DNA of 41,272 nucleotides from Rhizobium alarense (GTDB lineage Bacteria; Pseudomonadota; Alphaproteobacteria; Rhizobiales; Rhizobiaceae). Where the stretch lies: the NCBI RefSeq assembly GCF_021555155.1, contig NZ_JAKGBU010000011.1:1-41272 (forward strand), written 5' to 3'. Each line of letters starts with the position of its first letter. Position 1 is the first letter of the stretch. The position numbers were made by a program, and so were the translations under genes. Shown here one piece after another: positions 34,198-41,272 of the stretch. The notes under the pieces were generated by a model, which saw only the letters and a list, made by a program, of their open reading frames with translations, did not search any database and was not told where the DNA came from.

Positions 34198-37077
34198 ATG
34201 TCCCTCGTTCCAGAAATCGACTATGGCACGCCCGCTTCCCGCTCCGAAAAGACGGTGACGCTCACCGTCGACGGGTTCGAGATCACCGTGCCGGAAGGCA
34301 CCTCCGTCATGCGCGCCTCGATGGAGGCCGGCATCCAGATCCCGAAGCTCTGCGCCACCGACATGGTGGACGCCTTCGGCTCCTGCCGGCTCTGCCTTGT
34401 GGAAATCGAGGGGCGCAACGGCACGCCGTCCTCCTGCACCACGTCGGTGGCGCCCGGCATGGTCGTGCACACGCAGACGGGGCGGTTGAAGCAGCTTCGC
34501 AAGGGTGTGATGGAGCTCTACATCTCCGACCATCCGCTCGACTGTCTGACCTGCGCGGCCAATGGCGACTGCGAGCTGCAGGACATGGCCGGTGCCGTCG
34601 GCCTGCGCGACGTGCGTTATGGTTACGAGGGCGACAACCACGTCAAGGCCCGTAACAATGGCGACATCAACGCCAAGTGGATGCCGAAGGACGAGTCGAA
34701 CCCCTATTTCACCTATGATCCGTCGAAGTGCATCGTCTGCTCGCGCTGCGTTCGCGCCTGCGAGGAGGTGCAGGGCACCTTCGCGCTGACGATCGAGGGT
34801 CGCGGCTTCGAAAGCCGGGTGTCGCCCGGGATGCACGAAAATTTCGTCGAGTCCGAATGCGTCTCCTGCGGCGCCTGCGTGCAGGCCTGCCCGACGGCGA
34901 CGCTGACGGAAAAGTCGGTCATCAACATCGGCCAGCCGGAACATTCGGTCGTCACCACCTGCGCCTATTGCGGCGTCGGCTGTTCCTTCAAGGCGGAAAT
35001 GCGCGGCGAGGAACTCGTGCGCATGGTGCCCTGGAAGGACGGGCAGGCGAACCGCGGCCATTCCTGCGTCAAGGGCCGCTTCGCCTGGGGTTACGCCACT
35101 CACAAAGAGCGCATCCTCAACCCGATGATCCGCGAAAACATCTCGGATCCGTGGCGTGAAGTCACCTGGGAAGAAGCGTTCTCCCACGTCGCTTCCGAGT
35201 TTCGCCGCATCCAGTATCAGTATGGCCGCGAATCGATCGGCGGCATCACCTCGTCGCGCTGCACCAACGAGGAAACCTATCTCGTCCAGAAGCTGATCCG
35301 CGCCGGCTTCGGCAACAACAATGTCGATACATGCGCCCGCGTCTGTCATTCGCCGACCGGCTACGGCCTCGGCCAGGCTTTCGGCACCTCGGCCGGCACG
35401 CAGAACTTCGATTCTGTCGAGTATACCGACGTCGTCATCGTCATCGGCGCCAATCCGACGGATGGCCACCCGGTCTTCGCCTCGCGGCTGAAGAAGCGGC
35501 TGCGCCAGGGCGCCAAGCTCATCGTCATCGATCCGCGCCGCATCGATCTCGTCAAGGGGCCACATGTCGAGGCTTCCTATCACCTGCCGCTGAAGCCGGG
35601 CACCAATGTCGCGATCGTCACGGCACTCGCTCATGTCATCGTGACGGAGGGGCTCTACGACGAGGCCTTCATCCGCGAGCGCTGCGACTGGTCGGAATTC
35701 GAGGACTGGGCCTCCTTCGTCGCCGAACCGCGCCACAGCCCGGAAGAAGTGGAGAAATTCTCCGGCGTCAAGGCGGACCTGATCCGCGGTGCCGCCCGGC
35801 TCTTTGCGACCGGCGGCAACGGCGCAATCTATTACGGCCTCGGCGTCACCGAGCACAGCCAGGGCTCGACGACCGTGATGGGGATCGCCAACCTCGCGAT
35901 GGCGACCGGCAATATCGGCCGCCCGGGTGTCGGCGTGAACCCGCTGCGCGGCCAGAACAACGTGCAGGGCTCCTGCGACATGGGCTCGTTCCCGCACGAG
36001 CTGCCCGGCTACCGCCACATCTCGGACGACGCGACGCGCGACATCTTCGAGAAGCTCTGGGGCGTCACGCTCAACAACGAGCCGGGCCTGCGCATCCCGA
36101 ACATGCTGGACGCCGCCGTCGATGGTTCGTTCAAGGGCATCTACATCCAGGGCGAGGACATCCTCCAGTCCGACCCGGACACGAAACATGTGTCGGCCGG
36201 TCTCGCCGCGATGGAATGCGTCGTCGTGCAGGATCTCTTCCTGAACGAGACGGCCAACTACGCCCATGTCTTCCTGCCGGGCTCGACCTTCCTCGAGAAG
36301 GACGGCACCTTCACCAATGCCGAGCGCCGCATCAACCGCGTGCGCCGCGTGATGACGCCGAAGAACGGCCTTGCCGACTGGGAAGTCACCCAGAAGCTCG
36401 CGCAGGCAATGGGCCTCGACTGGAACTACACCCATCCCTCGCAGGTCATGGACGAGATCGCGGCGACGACGCCGAGCTTTGCGCTCGTCTCCTACGACTA
36501 TCTCGAGAAGATGGGCTCGGTGCAGTGGCCCTGCAACGAGAAGGCGCCGGAAGGCTCGCCGATCATGCATGTCAACGGTTTCGTGCGCGGCAAGGGCAAG
36601 TTCATCCGCACCGAATATGTCGCGACCGACGAGAAGACCGGCCCGCGCTTCCCGCTGCTGCTGACGACCGGCCGCATCCTCAGCCAGTACAATGTGGGCG
36701 CGCAGACCCGGCGCACGGAAAACGTCGTCTGGCATGCGGAAGACGTGCTCGAAATCCATCCGCACGACGCTGAAAACCGCGGCATCCGCGAGGGCGACTG
36801 GGTGCGGCTTGCCAGCCGATCCGGCGACACGACGCTGAGGGCGGTCATCACCGATCGCGTGGCGCCGGGCGTCGTCTACACGACTTTTCACCATCCGAAC
36901 ACGCAGGCGAACGTCATCACCACCGACTTCTCCGACTGGGCAACCAACTGCCCGGAATATAAGGTGACGGCCGTGCAGGTCTCGCCCTCCAACGGTCCGT
37001 CGGAGTGGCAGGTCGAATATGACGAACTCGCCCGCCAGTCGCGCCGGATCTCCGGCAAGCTGGAGGCGGCGGAGTAA
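34198..37077 (+). CDS. fdsA: NAD-dependent formate dehydrogenase alpha (molybdenum) subunit
   Basis: A 959-residue catalytic subunit carrying bis-MGD molybdenum; it oxidises formate to CO2. The N-terminal NuoG-like part holds a [2Fe-2S] cluster (C52, C63, C66, C80), a His-Cys3 [4Fe-4S] site (H112, C116, C119, C125), and two ferredoxin-type [4Fe-4S] clusters (C178/181/184/188 and C221/224/227/231). A further cluster (C255, C258, C262, C290) is next to the molybdopterin domain. The Mo ligand is a cysteine, C382 (RVCHSP), not selenocysteine, with the catalytic His next to it. The C-terminal domain 'RTENVVWHAEDVLEIHP' binds the second pterin. Length and clusters are complete. Confidence 0.97.
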   Translation: MSLVPEIDYGTPASRSEKTVTLTVDGFEITVPEGTSVMRASMEAGIQIPKLCATDMVDAFGSCRLCLVEIEGRNGTPSSCTTSVAPGMVVHTQTGRLKQLRKGVMELYISDHPLDCLTCAANGDCELQDMAGAVGLRDVRYGYEGDNHVKARNNGDINAKWMPKDESNPYFTYDPSKCIVCSRCVRACEEVQGTFALTIEGRGFESRVSPGMHENFVESECVSCGACVQACPTATLTEKSVINIGQPEHSVVTTCAYCGVGCSFKAEMRGEELVRMVPWKDGQANRGHSCVKGRFAWGYATHKERILNPMIRENISDPWREVTWEEAFSHVASEFRRIQYQYGRESIGGITSSRCTNEETYLVQKLIRAGFGNNNVDTCARVCHSPTGYGLGQAFGTSAGTQNFDSVEYTDVVIVIGANPTDGHPVFASRLKKRLRQGAKLIVIDPRRIDLVKGPHVEASYHLPLKPGTNVAIVTALAHVIVTEGLYDEAFIRERCDWSEFEDWASFVAEPRHSPEEVEKFSGVKADLIRGAARLFATGGNGAIYYGLGVTEHSQGSTTVMGIANLAMATGNIGRPGVGVNPLRGQNNVQGSCDMGSFPHELPGYRHISDDATRDIFEKLWGVTLNNEPGLRIPNMLDAAVDGSFKGIYIQGEDILQSDPDTKHVSAGLAAMECVVVQDLFLNETANYAHVFLPGSTFLEKDGTFTNAERRINRVRRVMTPKNGLADWEVTQKLAQAMGLDWNYTHPSQVMDEIAATTPSFALVSYDYLEKMGSVQWPCNEKAPEGSPIMHVNGFVRGKGKFIRTEYVATDEKTGPRFPLLLTTGRILSQYNVGAQTRRTENVVWHAEDVLEIHPHDAENRGIREGDWVRLASRSGDTTLRAVITDRVAPGVVYTTFHHPNTQANVITTDFSDWATNCPEYKVTAVQVSPSNGPSEWQVEYDELARQSRRISGKLEAAE

Positions 37078-37088
37078 GGACGGTTCCC

Positions 37089-37928
37089 GTGCCGGACATC
37101 GCAACGACGGCCCTCGTTTCCGAACGTGCCCGCCGCAACGGGCGGCTTGCCGACGGCAGCCGCGTCGTTCCGGAGGAGACGGCGATCGCCTTTTCCTATG
37201 CGGGGTCGACCCATGCCGTCATGATGGCGACGCCGGCCGATCTCGAGGATTTCGCGGTCGGCTTCAGCCTCACCGAAGGCATCATCGCCGATCCGTCCGA
37301 GATCGAGGCGATCGAGCCGGTGGTCGAGGACAAGGGCATCGACGTGCAGATCCGCCTGGCGGACGCGCGGAACGACGCGCTCGTCGCGCGCCGGCGCCAC
37401 ATGGCGGGGCCTGTCGGCTGCGGTCTCTGCGGCATCGAATCGATCGAGCAGGCGGTGCGCGAGACGCCGTCAGTGCGTGTGTCTCCGCTTACGTTGTCGG
37501 AAGACGAGGTAGCGGAGGCGGTTCACCTGCTGAACGGTCAACAGCCGCTGCATATGGCGACGCGCGCCGTACATGGTGCGGGATTCTATGTGCCGGGACA
37601 GGGGTTGATCGCGGTCCGGGAAGACGTCGGCCGGCACAATGCGCTCGACAAGCTGGCGGGTGCTGCCGCGCGCGCGGGCTACAAGGGTGCGGCCGGTGCC
37701 GTCGTCGTCACCAGCCGGGTTTCGGTCGAGATGGTGCAGAAGACGGCGATCGTCGGCAGCCCCTTCATCATCGCCATTTCCGCGCCGACGGCGCTTGCCA
37801 TCCGCACGGCGGAACAGGCGGGCATGACGCTGATCGCGCTGGTGCGCGGCGACGAGTTCGAGATTTTCACCGGGGCCGAGCGCGTCCCGTCGGCGAGCGC
37901 CGCGGCGCTGAAGGCCGGCAACGGCTAG
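37089..37928 (+). CDS. fdhD: Formate dehydrogenase sulfurtransferase FdhD
   Basis: A 279-residue FdhD protein. It transfers sulfur from a cysteine desulfurase to the molybdenum cofactor, which activates formate dehydrogenase. The catalytic cysteine motif is C111-G-L-C114 in VGCGLCGIESI. 'FAVGFSLTEGII' and 'REDVGRHNALDKL' are family hallmarks. The start is GTG at 37089, with GGAGTAAGGA upstream. It lies 11 bases after fdsA and 14 before fdsD, as in other fds operons (often called fdsC). Confidence 0.95.
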   Translation: MPDIATTALVSERARRNGRLADGSRVVPEETAIAFSYAGSTHAVMMATPADLEDFAVGFSLTEGIIADPSEIEAIEPVVEDKGIDVQIRLADARNDALVARRRHMAGPVGCGLCGIESIEQAVRETPSVRVSPLTLSEDEVAEAVHLLNGQQPLHMATRAVHGAGFYVPGQGLIAVREDVGRHNALDKLAGAAARAGYKGAAGAVVVTSRVSVEMVQKTAIVGSPFIIAISAPTALAIRTAEQAGMTLIALVRGDEFEIFTGAERVPSASAAALKAGNG

Positions 37929-37942
37929 AGGGGAACAAAGGC

Positions 37943-38251
37943 ATGTCCACCGATCAGAAGCTTGTGCGCATGGCGAACCAGATCGCCACGTTCTTCCATT
38001 CCCAGCCGCGGGAAGACGGCCCGCTGGGTGTCGCCACCCACATCAACAAGTTCTGGGAGCCGCGCATGCGTCGCGCGCTCTTCGAGATCATCGACCACCA
38101 TGGCGGCGAGGGGCTGGACAGTCTCGTCATGGCGGCCGCGCCCCTGATCCGGCGACCGCATGCCGATCCGGACACGAGGGCGGGGACAGGCGGCGGTGCG
38201 CCCGGCGGCAAGGGTTCTGGCGAAGCGCTTTCGGAAACGAGCGCGCCCTGA
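37943..38251 (+). CDS. fdsD: NAD-dependent formate dehydrogenase delta subunit
   Basis: A 102-residue accessory subunit. The conserved core is about residues 1-70, with 'MANQIATFFHSQPREDG' and 'ATHINKFWEPRMRRALF' typical of FdsD. It is needed for assembly or cofactor insertion of the FdsABG complex. The last 30 residues are a Gly/Ala/Ser-rich hydrophilic tail that looks longer than the usual FdsD end. The ATG at 37943 follows GAGGGGAAC. The gene ends 7 bases before the convergent methyltransferase-like gene. Confidence 0.9.
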   Translation: MSTDQKLVRMANQIATFFHSQPREDGPLGVATHINKFWEPRMRRALFEIIDHHGGEGLDSLVMAAAPLIRRPHADPDTRAGTGGGAPGGKGSGEALSETSAP

Positions 38252-38258
38252 TTCGACG

Positions 38259-38810
38259 TCAGCCCCGCGTCAGGCGCGGAAACAGGAAACCCGTCCGGCT
38301 CTTGTAGTCTGCATAGGTGGGGGCGAGCGCGGTGTTGCCGAACTTGCGCTCCTCGTCGCGGGCGGCGACAATGTAGATTGCCACGAAGGCGACGACCGGC
38401 ACGATGGCCCAGATCGTCTGCGTCGCGAGCGCCCAGCCGGACCAGAAGACGATATAGGACGAATAGAAGGGATGCCGGACATAGCGGTAGGGGCCTTCCG
38501 TCACGATGCTGTCCGGATGGTCGGCATCGAAGGCGAAACGCAGCCGTGCCCGGCGCGAGGCGGAGACGGCCCACCAGAAGAGCACCGCGGCGGCGATCTC
38601 CAGCAGAAGGCCTATGCCCTGCGCGGTCCCCGACTGCTCCCTCGACCAGATCAGGTAGAGGAAGAAGAGGGTCGAAGCGGTCACGGCCGCCGAGATCACC
38701 TTCGCGCCGTCCGGCATCGTCGGCGACGAAAAGTGCCCCTTCAGCGACCATGTATAGAACCCGACGACCATCAGGCTCACGATCGTCACCGCAATATCCA
38801 GCACCACCAT
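38259..38810 (-). CDS. Isoprenylcysteine methyltransferase-like membrane protein
   Basis: A 183-residue membrane protein with about four to five hydrophobic segments. Near the C-terminus it carries GPYRYVRHPFYSSYIVF, the signature of the isoprenylcysteine carboxyl methyltransferase / phospholipid methyltransferase superfamily, with 'RDEERKFG' and 'YADYKSRTGFLFP' after it. Bacterial members methylate varied or unknown substrates; the reaction is not deducible. The ATG at 38808-38810 was chosen because the membrane domain begins there. A longer frame to 38873 adds 21 polar residues without a clear ribosome site. It converges with fdsD. Confidence 0.8.
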   Translation of the reverse strand: MVVLDIAVTIVSLMVVGFYTWSLKGHFSSPTMPDGAKVISAAVTASTLFFLYLIWSREQSGTAQGIGLLLEIAAAVLFWWAVSASRRARLRFAFDADHPDSIVTEGPYRYVRHPFYSSYIVFWSGWALATQTIWAIVPVVAFVAIYIVAARDEERKFGNTALAPTYADYKSRTGFLFPRLTRG

Positions 38811-39002
38811 CGCACCGCTCAATCGTTCGTGCAGGGCGCAGGCTGCTCCTTCGGCCGGAAGCCTCTGCCCCAAGAAGGGAGAACCATAGCGGCTGGTCGG
38901 CGGGGTGGCAATGCGGCGGCTGCGGTCGCCAGAGGATGTCCCATTTAAAGCAAGCGGTTAGGTTTTCTTCACGATAGATGTGCACACTCCGTAGAGGTTA
39001 TC

Positions 39003-39905
39003 GTGAGACTGTGCGGCATGCGCTCTTCAGACCGATCCCATCCAGTGCGAGCAAGGACGTTTTCCATCCCGACCCGCTGCGGCGCGGTCGTCGTGACCGA
39101 TGTCGGCGGTTCCGGCTTTCCCCTGCTGCTGATCCACGGGTCGTCCTATTCCGCCCGTGTCTTCGAGAAGCAGTTCGACAGCGAACTTGCGCGGCACTGG
39201 CGGCTGATCGCAGTGGACCTTCCGGGGCACGGCCGGTCGGAGGATGCTGCCGATCCGCAGTCGGGGTACACGGTCAGCGGTCTTGCGGACTGCCTGGCAG
39301 AGGTGCTCCGCCGCTGCCGCCTGTCGCGCGTCGTCGTCTATGGCTGGTCGCTCGGCGGGCATGTGGCGATCGAACTGCTGGCGCGCAACGCCGCCATTGC
39401 GGGCCTGGTCTGCGGCGGCGCGCCGCCGGTTCAGGGCGGTTTCCTCGGCATGCTGAAAGGCTTCAGCCCGTCGTTCGACCTGCTGCTCGCGTCGAAGCAG
39501 ACCTTCACGCCGCGCGATGCAGAGCGTTTCGAGCGGCTGTGCTTCGGCCGCCGCTCCGATGGCCGGTTCCGCGACGACATCCTGCGATCCGATGGCCGCA
39601 TGCGGGCGATCTTCACCCAGAGCATGATGCGCGGCGACGGCACCGACCAGCGCCGGGCCATCGAGACTGCCGAGGTGCCGGTGGCCTTCGTCAACGGCGC
39701 CGACGAACCGTTCGTCCGTCTCGGCTATTTCGACGGGCTGTCGGTGCCGATGCTTCATGGCGGCGAGCCGCAGCTTATCGAGGGAGCGGGCCATGCGCCG
39801 TTCTGGGAGCAGCCCGAAGCCTTCAATGCCTTCGTCGACCGTTTCATGTTGTCCGTGATGGAGAACGAGGTTCGGCGGAAAAAGCGGCGCGTCGCACGGG
39901 CATGA
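39003..39905 (+). CDS. Alpha/beta hydrolase
   Basis: A 300-residue alpha/beta hydrolase fold enzyme. The oxyanion-hole strand reads LLLIHGSSYSARVFE, and 'AVDLPGHGRSED' follows. The nucleophile elbow is G-W-S-L-G, the likely acid is the Asp in NGADEPF, and the His lies in GAGHAPFWEQPE, so the catalytic triad is complete. The start used is GTG at 39003 behind AGAGG; an ATG at 39018 is the main alternative. The reaction (esterase, lactonase, haloalkane or C-C hydrolase) cannot be told from sequence. The gene appears to stand alone. Confidence 0.85.
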   Translation: MRLCGMRSSDRSHPVRARTFSIPTRCGAVVVTDVGGSGFPLLLIHGSSYSARVFEKQFDSELARHWRLIAVDLPGHGRSEDAADPQSGYTVSGLADCLAEVLRRCRLSRVVVYGWSLGGHVAIELLARNAAIAGLVCGGAPPVQGGFLGMLKGFSPSFDLLLASKQTFTPRDAERFERLCFGRRSDGRFRDDILRSDGRMRAIFTQSMMRGDGTDQRRAIETAEVPVAFVNGADEPFVRLGYFDGLSVPMLHGGEPQLIEGAGHAPFWEQPEAFNAFVDRFMLSVMENEVRRKKRRVARA

Positions 39906-39949
39906 CGACGCGGGGTCTTGCAACCCTCGCCACCGGGTTCCTATATCCC

Positions 39950-39977
39950 TTGTGCAGCAAGAAGGCGCAGCTATAAG
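39950..39977 (+). promoter_or_regulatory. Putative promoter of the aldo/keto reductase gene
   Basis: TTGTGC (39950-39955) and TATAAG (39972-39977) are separated by 16 bases and lie 88 bases upstream of the aldo/keto reductase start. The rest of the 160-base gap shows no open frame. Match to sigma-70 consensus is moderate. Confidence 0.4.
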
Positions 39978-40065
39978 CGCCGCGTCCGCGCCCTGCGGAC
40001 CTTAAAAGCACGATCACGATATTTCAGCCATCATCAACCGACCGCACAGGCGGGGGAGTTTTTCC

Positions 40066-41115
40066 ATGCGCTACAATCAATTGGGCAATACCGGCCTTTT
40101 CGTCTCCGAACTTTGCCTCGGAACAATGACCTTCGGCGAGGCCGGCGGGGCGAGCCTCTGGGGCCAGATCGCCGACCTCGATCAGCAGGCGGCCGATGCC
40201 ATTGTCGCACGGGCGCTCGGCGCCGGCATCAATTTCATCGACACGGCGGACGTCTATTCCTTCGGTCAGTCGGAACGCATTCTCGGCCAGGCGTTGAAGA
40301 ACCTTGGCGTCAAGCGCAAAGACGTCGTCATCGCCACCAAGTTCCTCGGACAGACGGGCGAGGGGCCGAACGACCGCGGCGCCTCGCGCGGTCACATCAT
40401 GGATTCCGTCGAGGCGAGCCTCGAGCGGCTGCAGACGGACCATATCGACCTCTACCAGATCCACGGCACGGACATGGTGACGCCGATCGAGGAGACGCTG
40501 CGGGCGCTCGACGATCTCGTGAGCCGCGGCCTCGTCCGCTATGTCGGGCTTTCCAACTGGCAGGCCTGGCGCGTTGCCAAGGCGCTCGGCATTTCGGAGC
40601 GACGCGGTTATGCCCGGTTCGAGACGATCCAGGCCTATTATTCGATCGCCGGCCGGGACCTGGAGCGCGAGATCGTGCCGCTCATGAACGAGGAGAAGCT
40701 GGGCCTCATGGTCTGGTCGCCGCTTGCAGGCGGGTTGCTCTCCGGCAAATATGGTCCCGGCGCGCCCGGCAATGGCGAGGGTCGCAGGGCGAATTTCGAC
40801 TTTCCGCCGGTCGACAAGGACAAGGCCTGGGACGTCGTCGCCGTCATGCGGGTGATCGCCGAGACGCGCGGCGTCAGCGTCGCCGAAGTGGCGCTCGCCT
40901 ACATCCTTGCCAAGCCCTTCGTCACCAGCGTCATCATCGGGGCAAAGCGCATGGAACAGCTCGAGCAGAACCTGAAGGCCGTCGACCTCGCATTGGGGCC
41001 CGACGAGTTGCTAAGGCTCGACGAGGTGAGCGCGCTTGCGCCCGAATATCCCGGCTGGATGGTGGCACGACAGACGGCGGCCCGCCGACCGGAACCCTTC
41101 GTCGCGAACGCTTGA
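40066..41115 (+). CDS. Aldo/keto reductase
   Basis: A 349-residue NADPH-type aldo/keto reductase. The barrel starts 'RYNQLGNTGLFVSELCLGTM', with the catalytic tetrad visible as Asp and Tyr in 'FIDTADVYSFGQSE', Lys in 'IATKFLG' and His in 'LYQIHGTD'. The C-terminal cofactor-binding segment 'SVIIGAKRMEQLEQNL' is typical of the YghZ/Tas-like AKR families. The ATG follows GGGGGAG. Substrate is unknown; such enzymes reduce small aldehydes and ketones. A clear terminator follows, so it is monocistronic or last in its unit. Confidence 0.92.
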   Translation: MRYNQLGNTGLFVSELCLGTMTFGEAGGASLWGQIADLDQQAADAIVARALGAGINFIDTADVYSFGQSERILGQALKNLGVKRKDVVIATKFLGQTGEGPNDRGASRGHIMDSVEASLERLQTDHIDLYQIHGTDMVTPIEETLRALDDLVSRGLVRYVGLSNWQAWRVAKALGISERRGYARFETIQAYYSIAGRDLEREIVPLMNEEKLGLMVWSPLAGGLLSGKYGPGAPGNGEGRRANFDFPPVDKDKAWDVVAVMRVIAETRGVSVAEVALAYILAKPFVTSVIIGAKRMEQLEQNLKAVDLALGPDELLRLDEVSALAPEYPGWMVARQTAARRPEPFVANA

Positions 41116-41126
41116 CGCCAAAGGCC

Positions 41127-41160
41127 ACCGCCCGCAGTCCGGCACGGGCGGTTTTGCTTT
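41127..41160 (+). terminator. Intrinsic terminator after the aldo/keto reductase gene
   Basis: ACCGCCCG (41127-41134) and CGGGCGGT (41145-41152) form an 8-base perfect stem with a 10-base loop, followed by TTTGCTTT. It begins 12 bases after the stop codon. This is the best-formed plus-strand intrinsic terminator in the window. Confidence 0.8.
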
Positions 41161-41223
41161 CGCGCCGGCTCTGCTATCTGTTCCCAAGAGGCAGAGGCCG
41201 GCGCAACGCGGGGAGGGTCGTCA

Positions 41224-41272
41224 TTGCATACGGAAGCGTTGCGCAAGACCGCGGAGGCAGAACGAGACCCCG
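41224..41272 (+). CDS. Possible start of a gene running off the right edge (partial)
   Basis: TTG at 41224 is preceded by GGGAGGG (41211-41217) at good spacing and opens a frame that reads 16 residues (MHTEALRKTAEAERDP) to the end of the window. It follows a clear terminator, so a new transcription unit is expected. The segment is too short to identify the protein. Confidence 0.35.
   Translation, partial: MHTEALRKTAEAERDP

Noticed and set aside
34126-37104. A 992-codon minus-strand open frame opposite fdsA.
   Set aside because: fdsA on the plus strand carries all expected Fe-S and Mo ligands. The antisense product has no recognisable motifs and the frame is a codon-bias shadow.

Overview
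The window is GC-rich, almost fully coding chromosomal DNA of an alphaproteobacterium, most likely a member of the Rhizobiaceae (Sinorhizobium/Ensifer, Shinella, Rhizobium or Agrobacterium type). The evidence is an F1 ATP synthase operon atpHAGDC without F0 genes, an AtpD with an Ala/Lys/Thr-rich N-terminal extension, a rhizobial-type glycerol locus glpR-glpDSTPQUV, and an NAD-dependent formate dehydrogenase operon fdsGBA-fdhD-fdsD. I see no tRNA, rRNA, CRISPR array, insertion sequence or prophage. No stretch longer than about 300 bases lacks a gene.

Layout. 1-4100: the end of a probable acyltransferase, a RecF/OLD-like ATPase, priA and a small DUF4345-like membrane protein. 4354-9482: the F1 operon atpHAGDC. 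9668-11122: a bifunctional GDP-mannose pyrophosphorylase/mannose-6-phosphate isomerase. It converges on two minus-strand membrane-anchored proteins of unknown function (11136-12209). 12418-17277: a divergent LysR regulator and an alcohol dehydrogenase / aldehyde dehydrogenase / enolase-superfamily cassette that looks catabolic, with unknown substrate. 17442-20402: a three-gene ABC export system (HlyD-type adaptor, FtsX/MacB-type permease, LolD-type ATPase) behind an FNR/FixK-like box and a TATGAT -10 element.

20451-29038 (minus strand): glycerol uptake and oxidation. GlpR is the DeoR-type repressor, GlpD the glycerol-3-phosphate dehydrogenase, GlpS/GlpT the ATPases, GlpP/GlpQ the permeases, GlpU a small membrane protein and GlpV the binding protein. 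Glycerol kinase is not in the window. Both glpR and glpD have recognisable promoters overlapped by related TTCG/CGAA repeats, the probable GlpR operators. The two ATPases carry complementary motif losses that all fall in one predicted ATP site. 29183-31966: an SDR, an AcuI/YhdH-type reductase and a LysR regulator that probably controls the fds operon.

32149-38251: formate dehydrogenase subunits and their sulfurtransferase FdhD, oxidising formate to CO2 with NAD+. An LTTR-type site lies at about -63, and a leader with several predicted hairpins precedes fdsG. 38259-41115: an isoprenylcysteine-methyltransferase-like membrane protein, an alpha/beta hydrolase and an aldo/keto reductase with a clear terminator. 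A possible new gene begins at the right edge.

Most genes belong to well-known families. The more unusual signals are the one-sided degenerate ATP site of GlpS/GlpT, the low-oxygen-type promoter of the export operon, the structured fds leader, the phased repeats at glpD and the uncharacterised oxidoreductase/dehydratase cassette.
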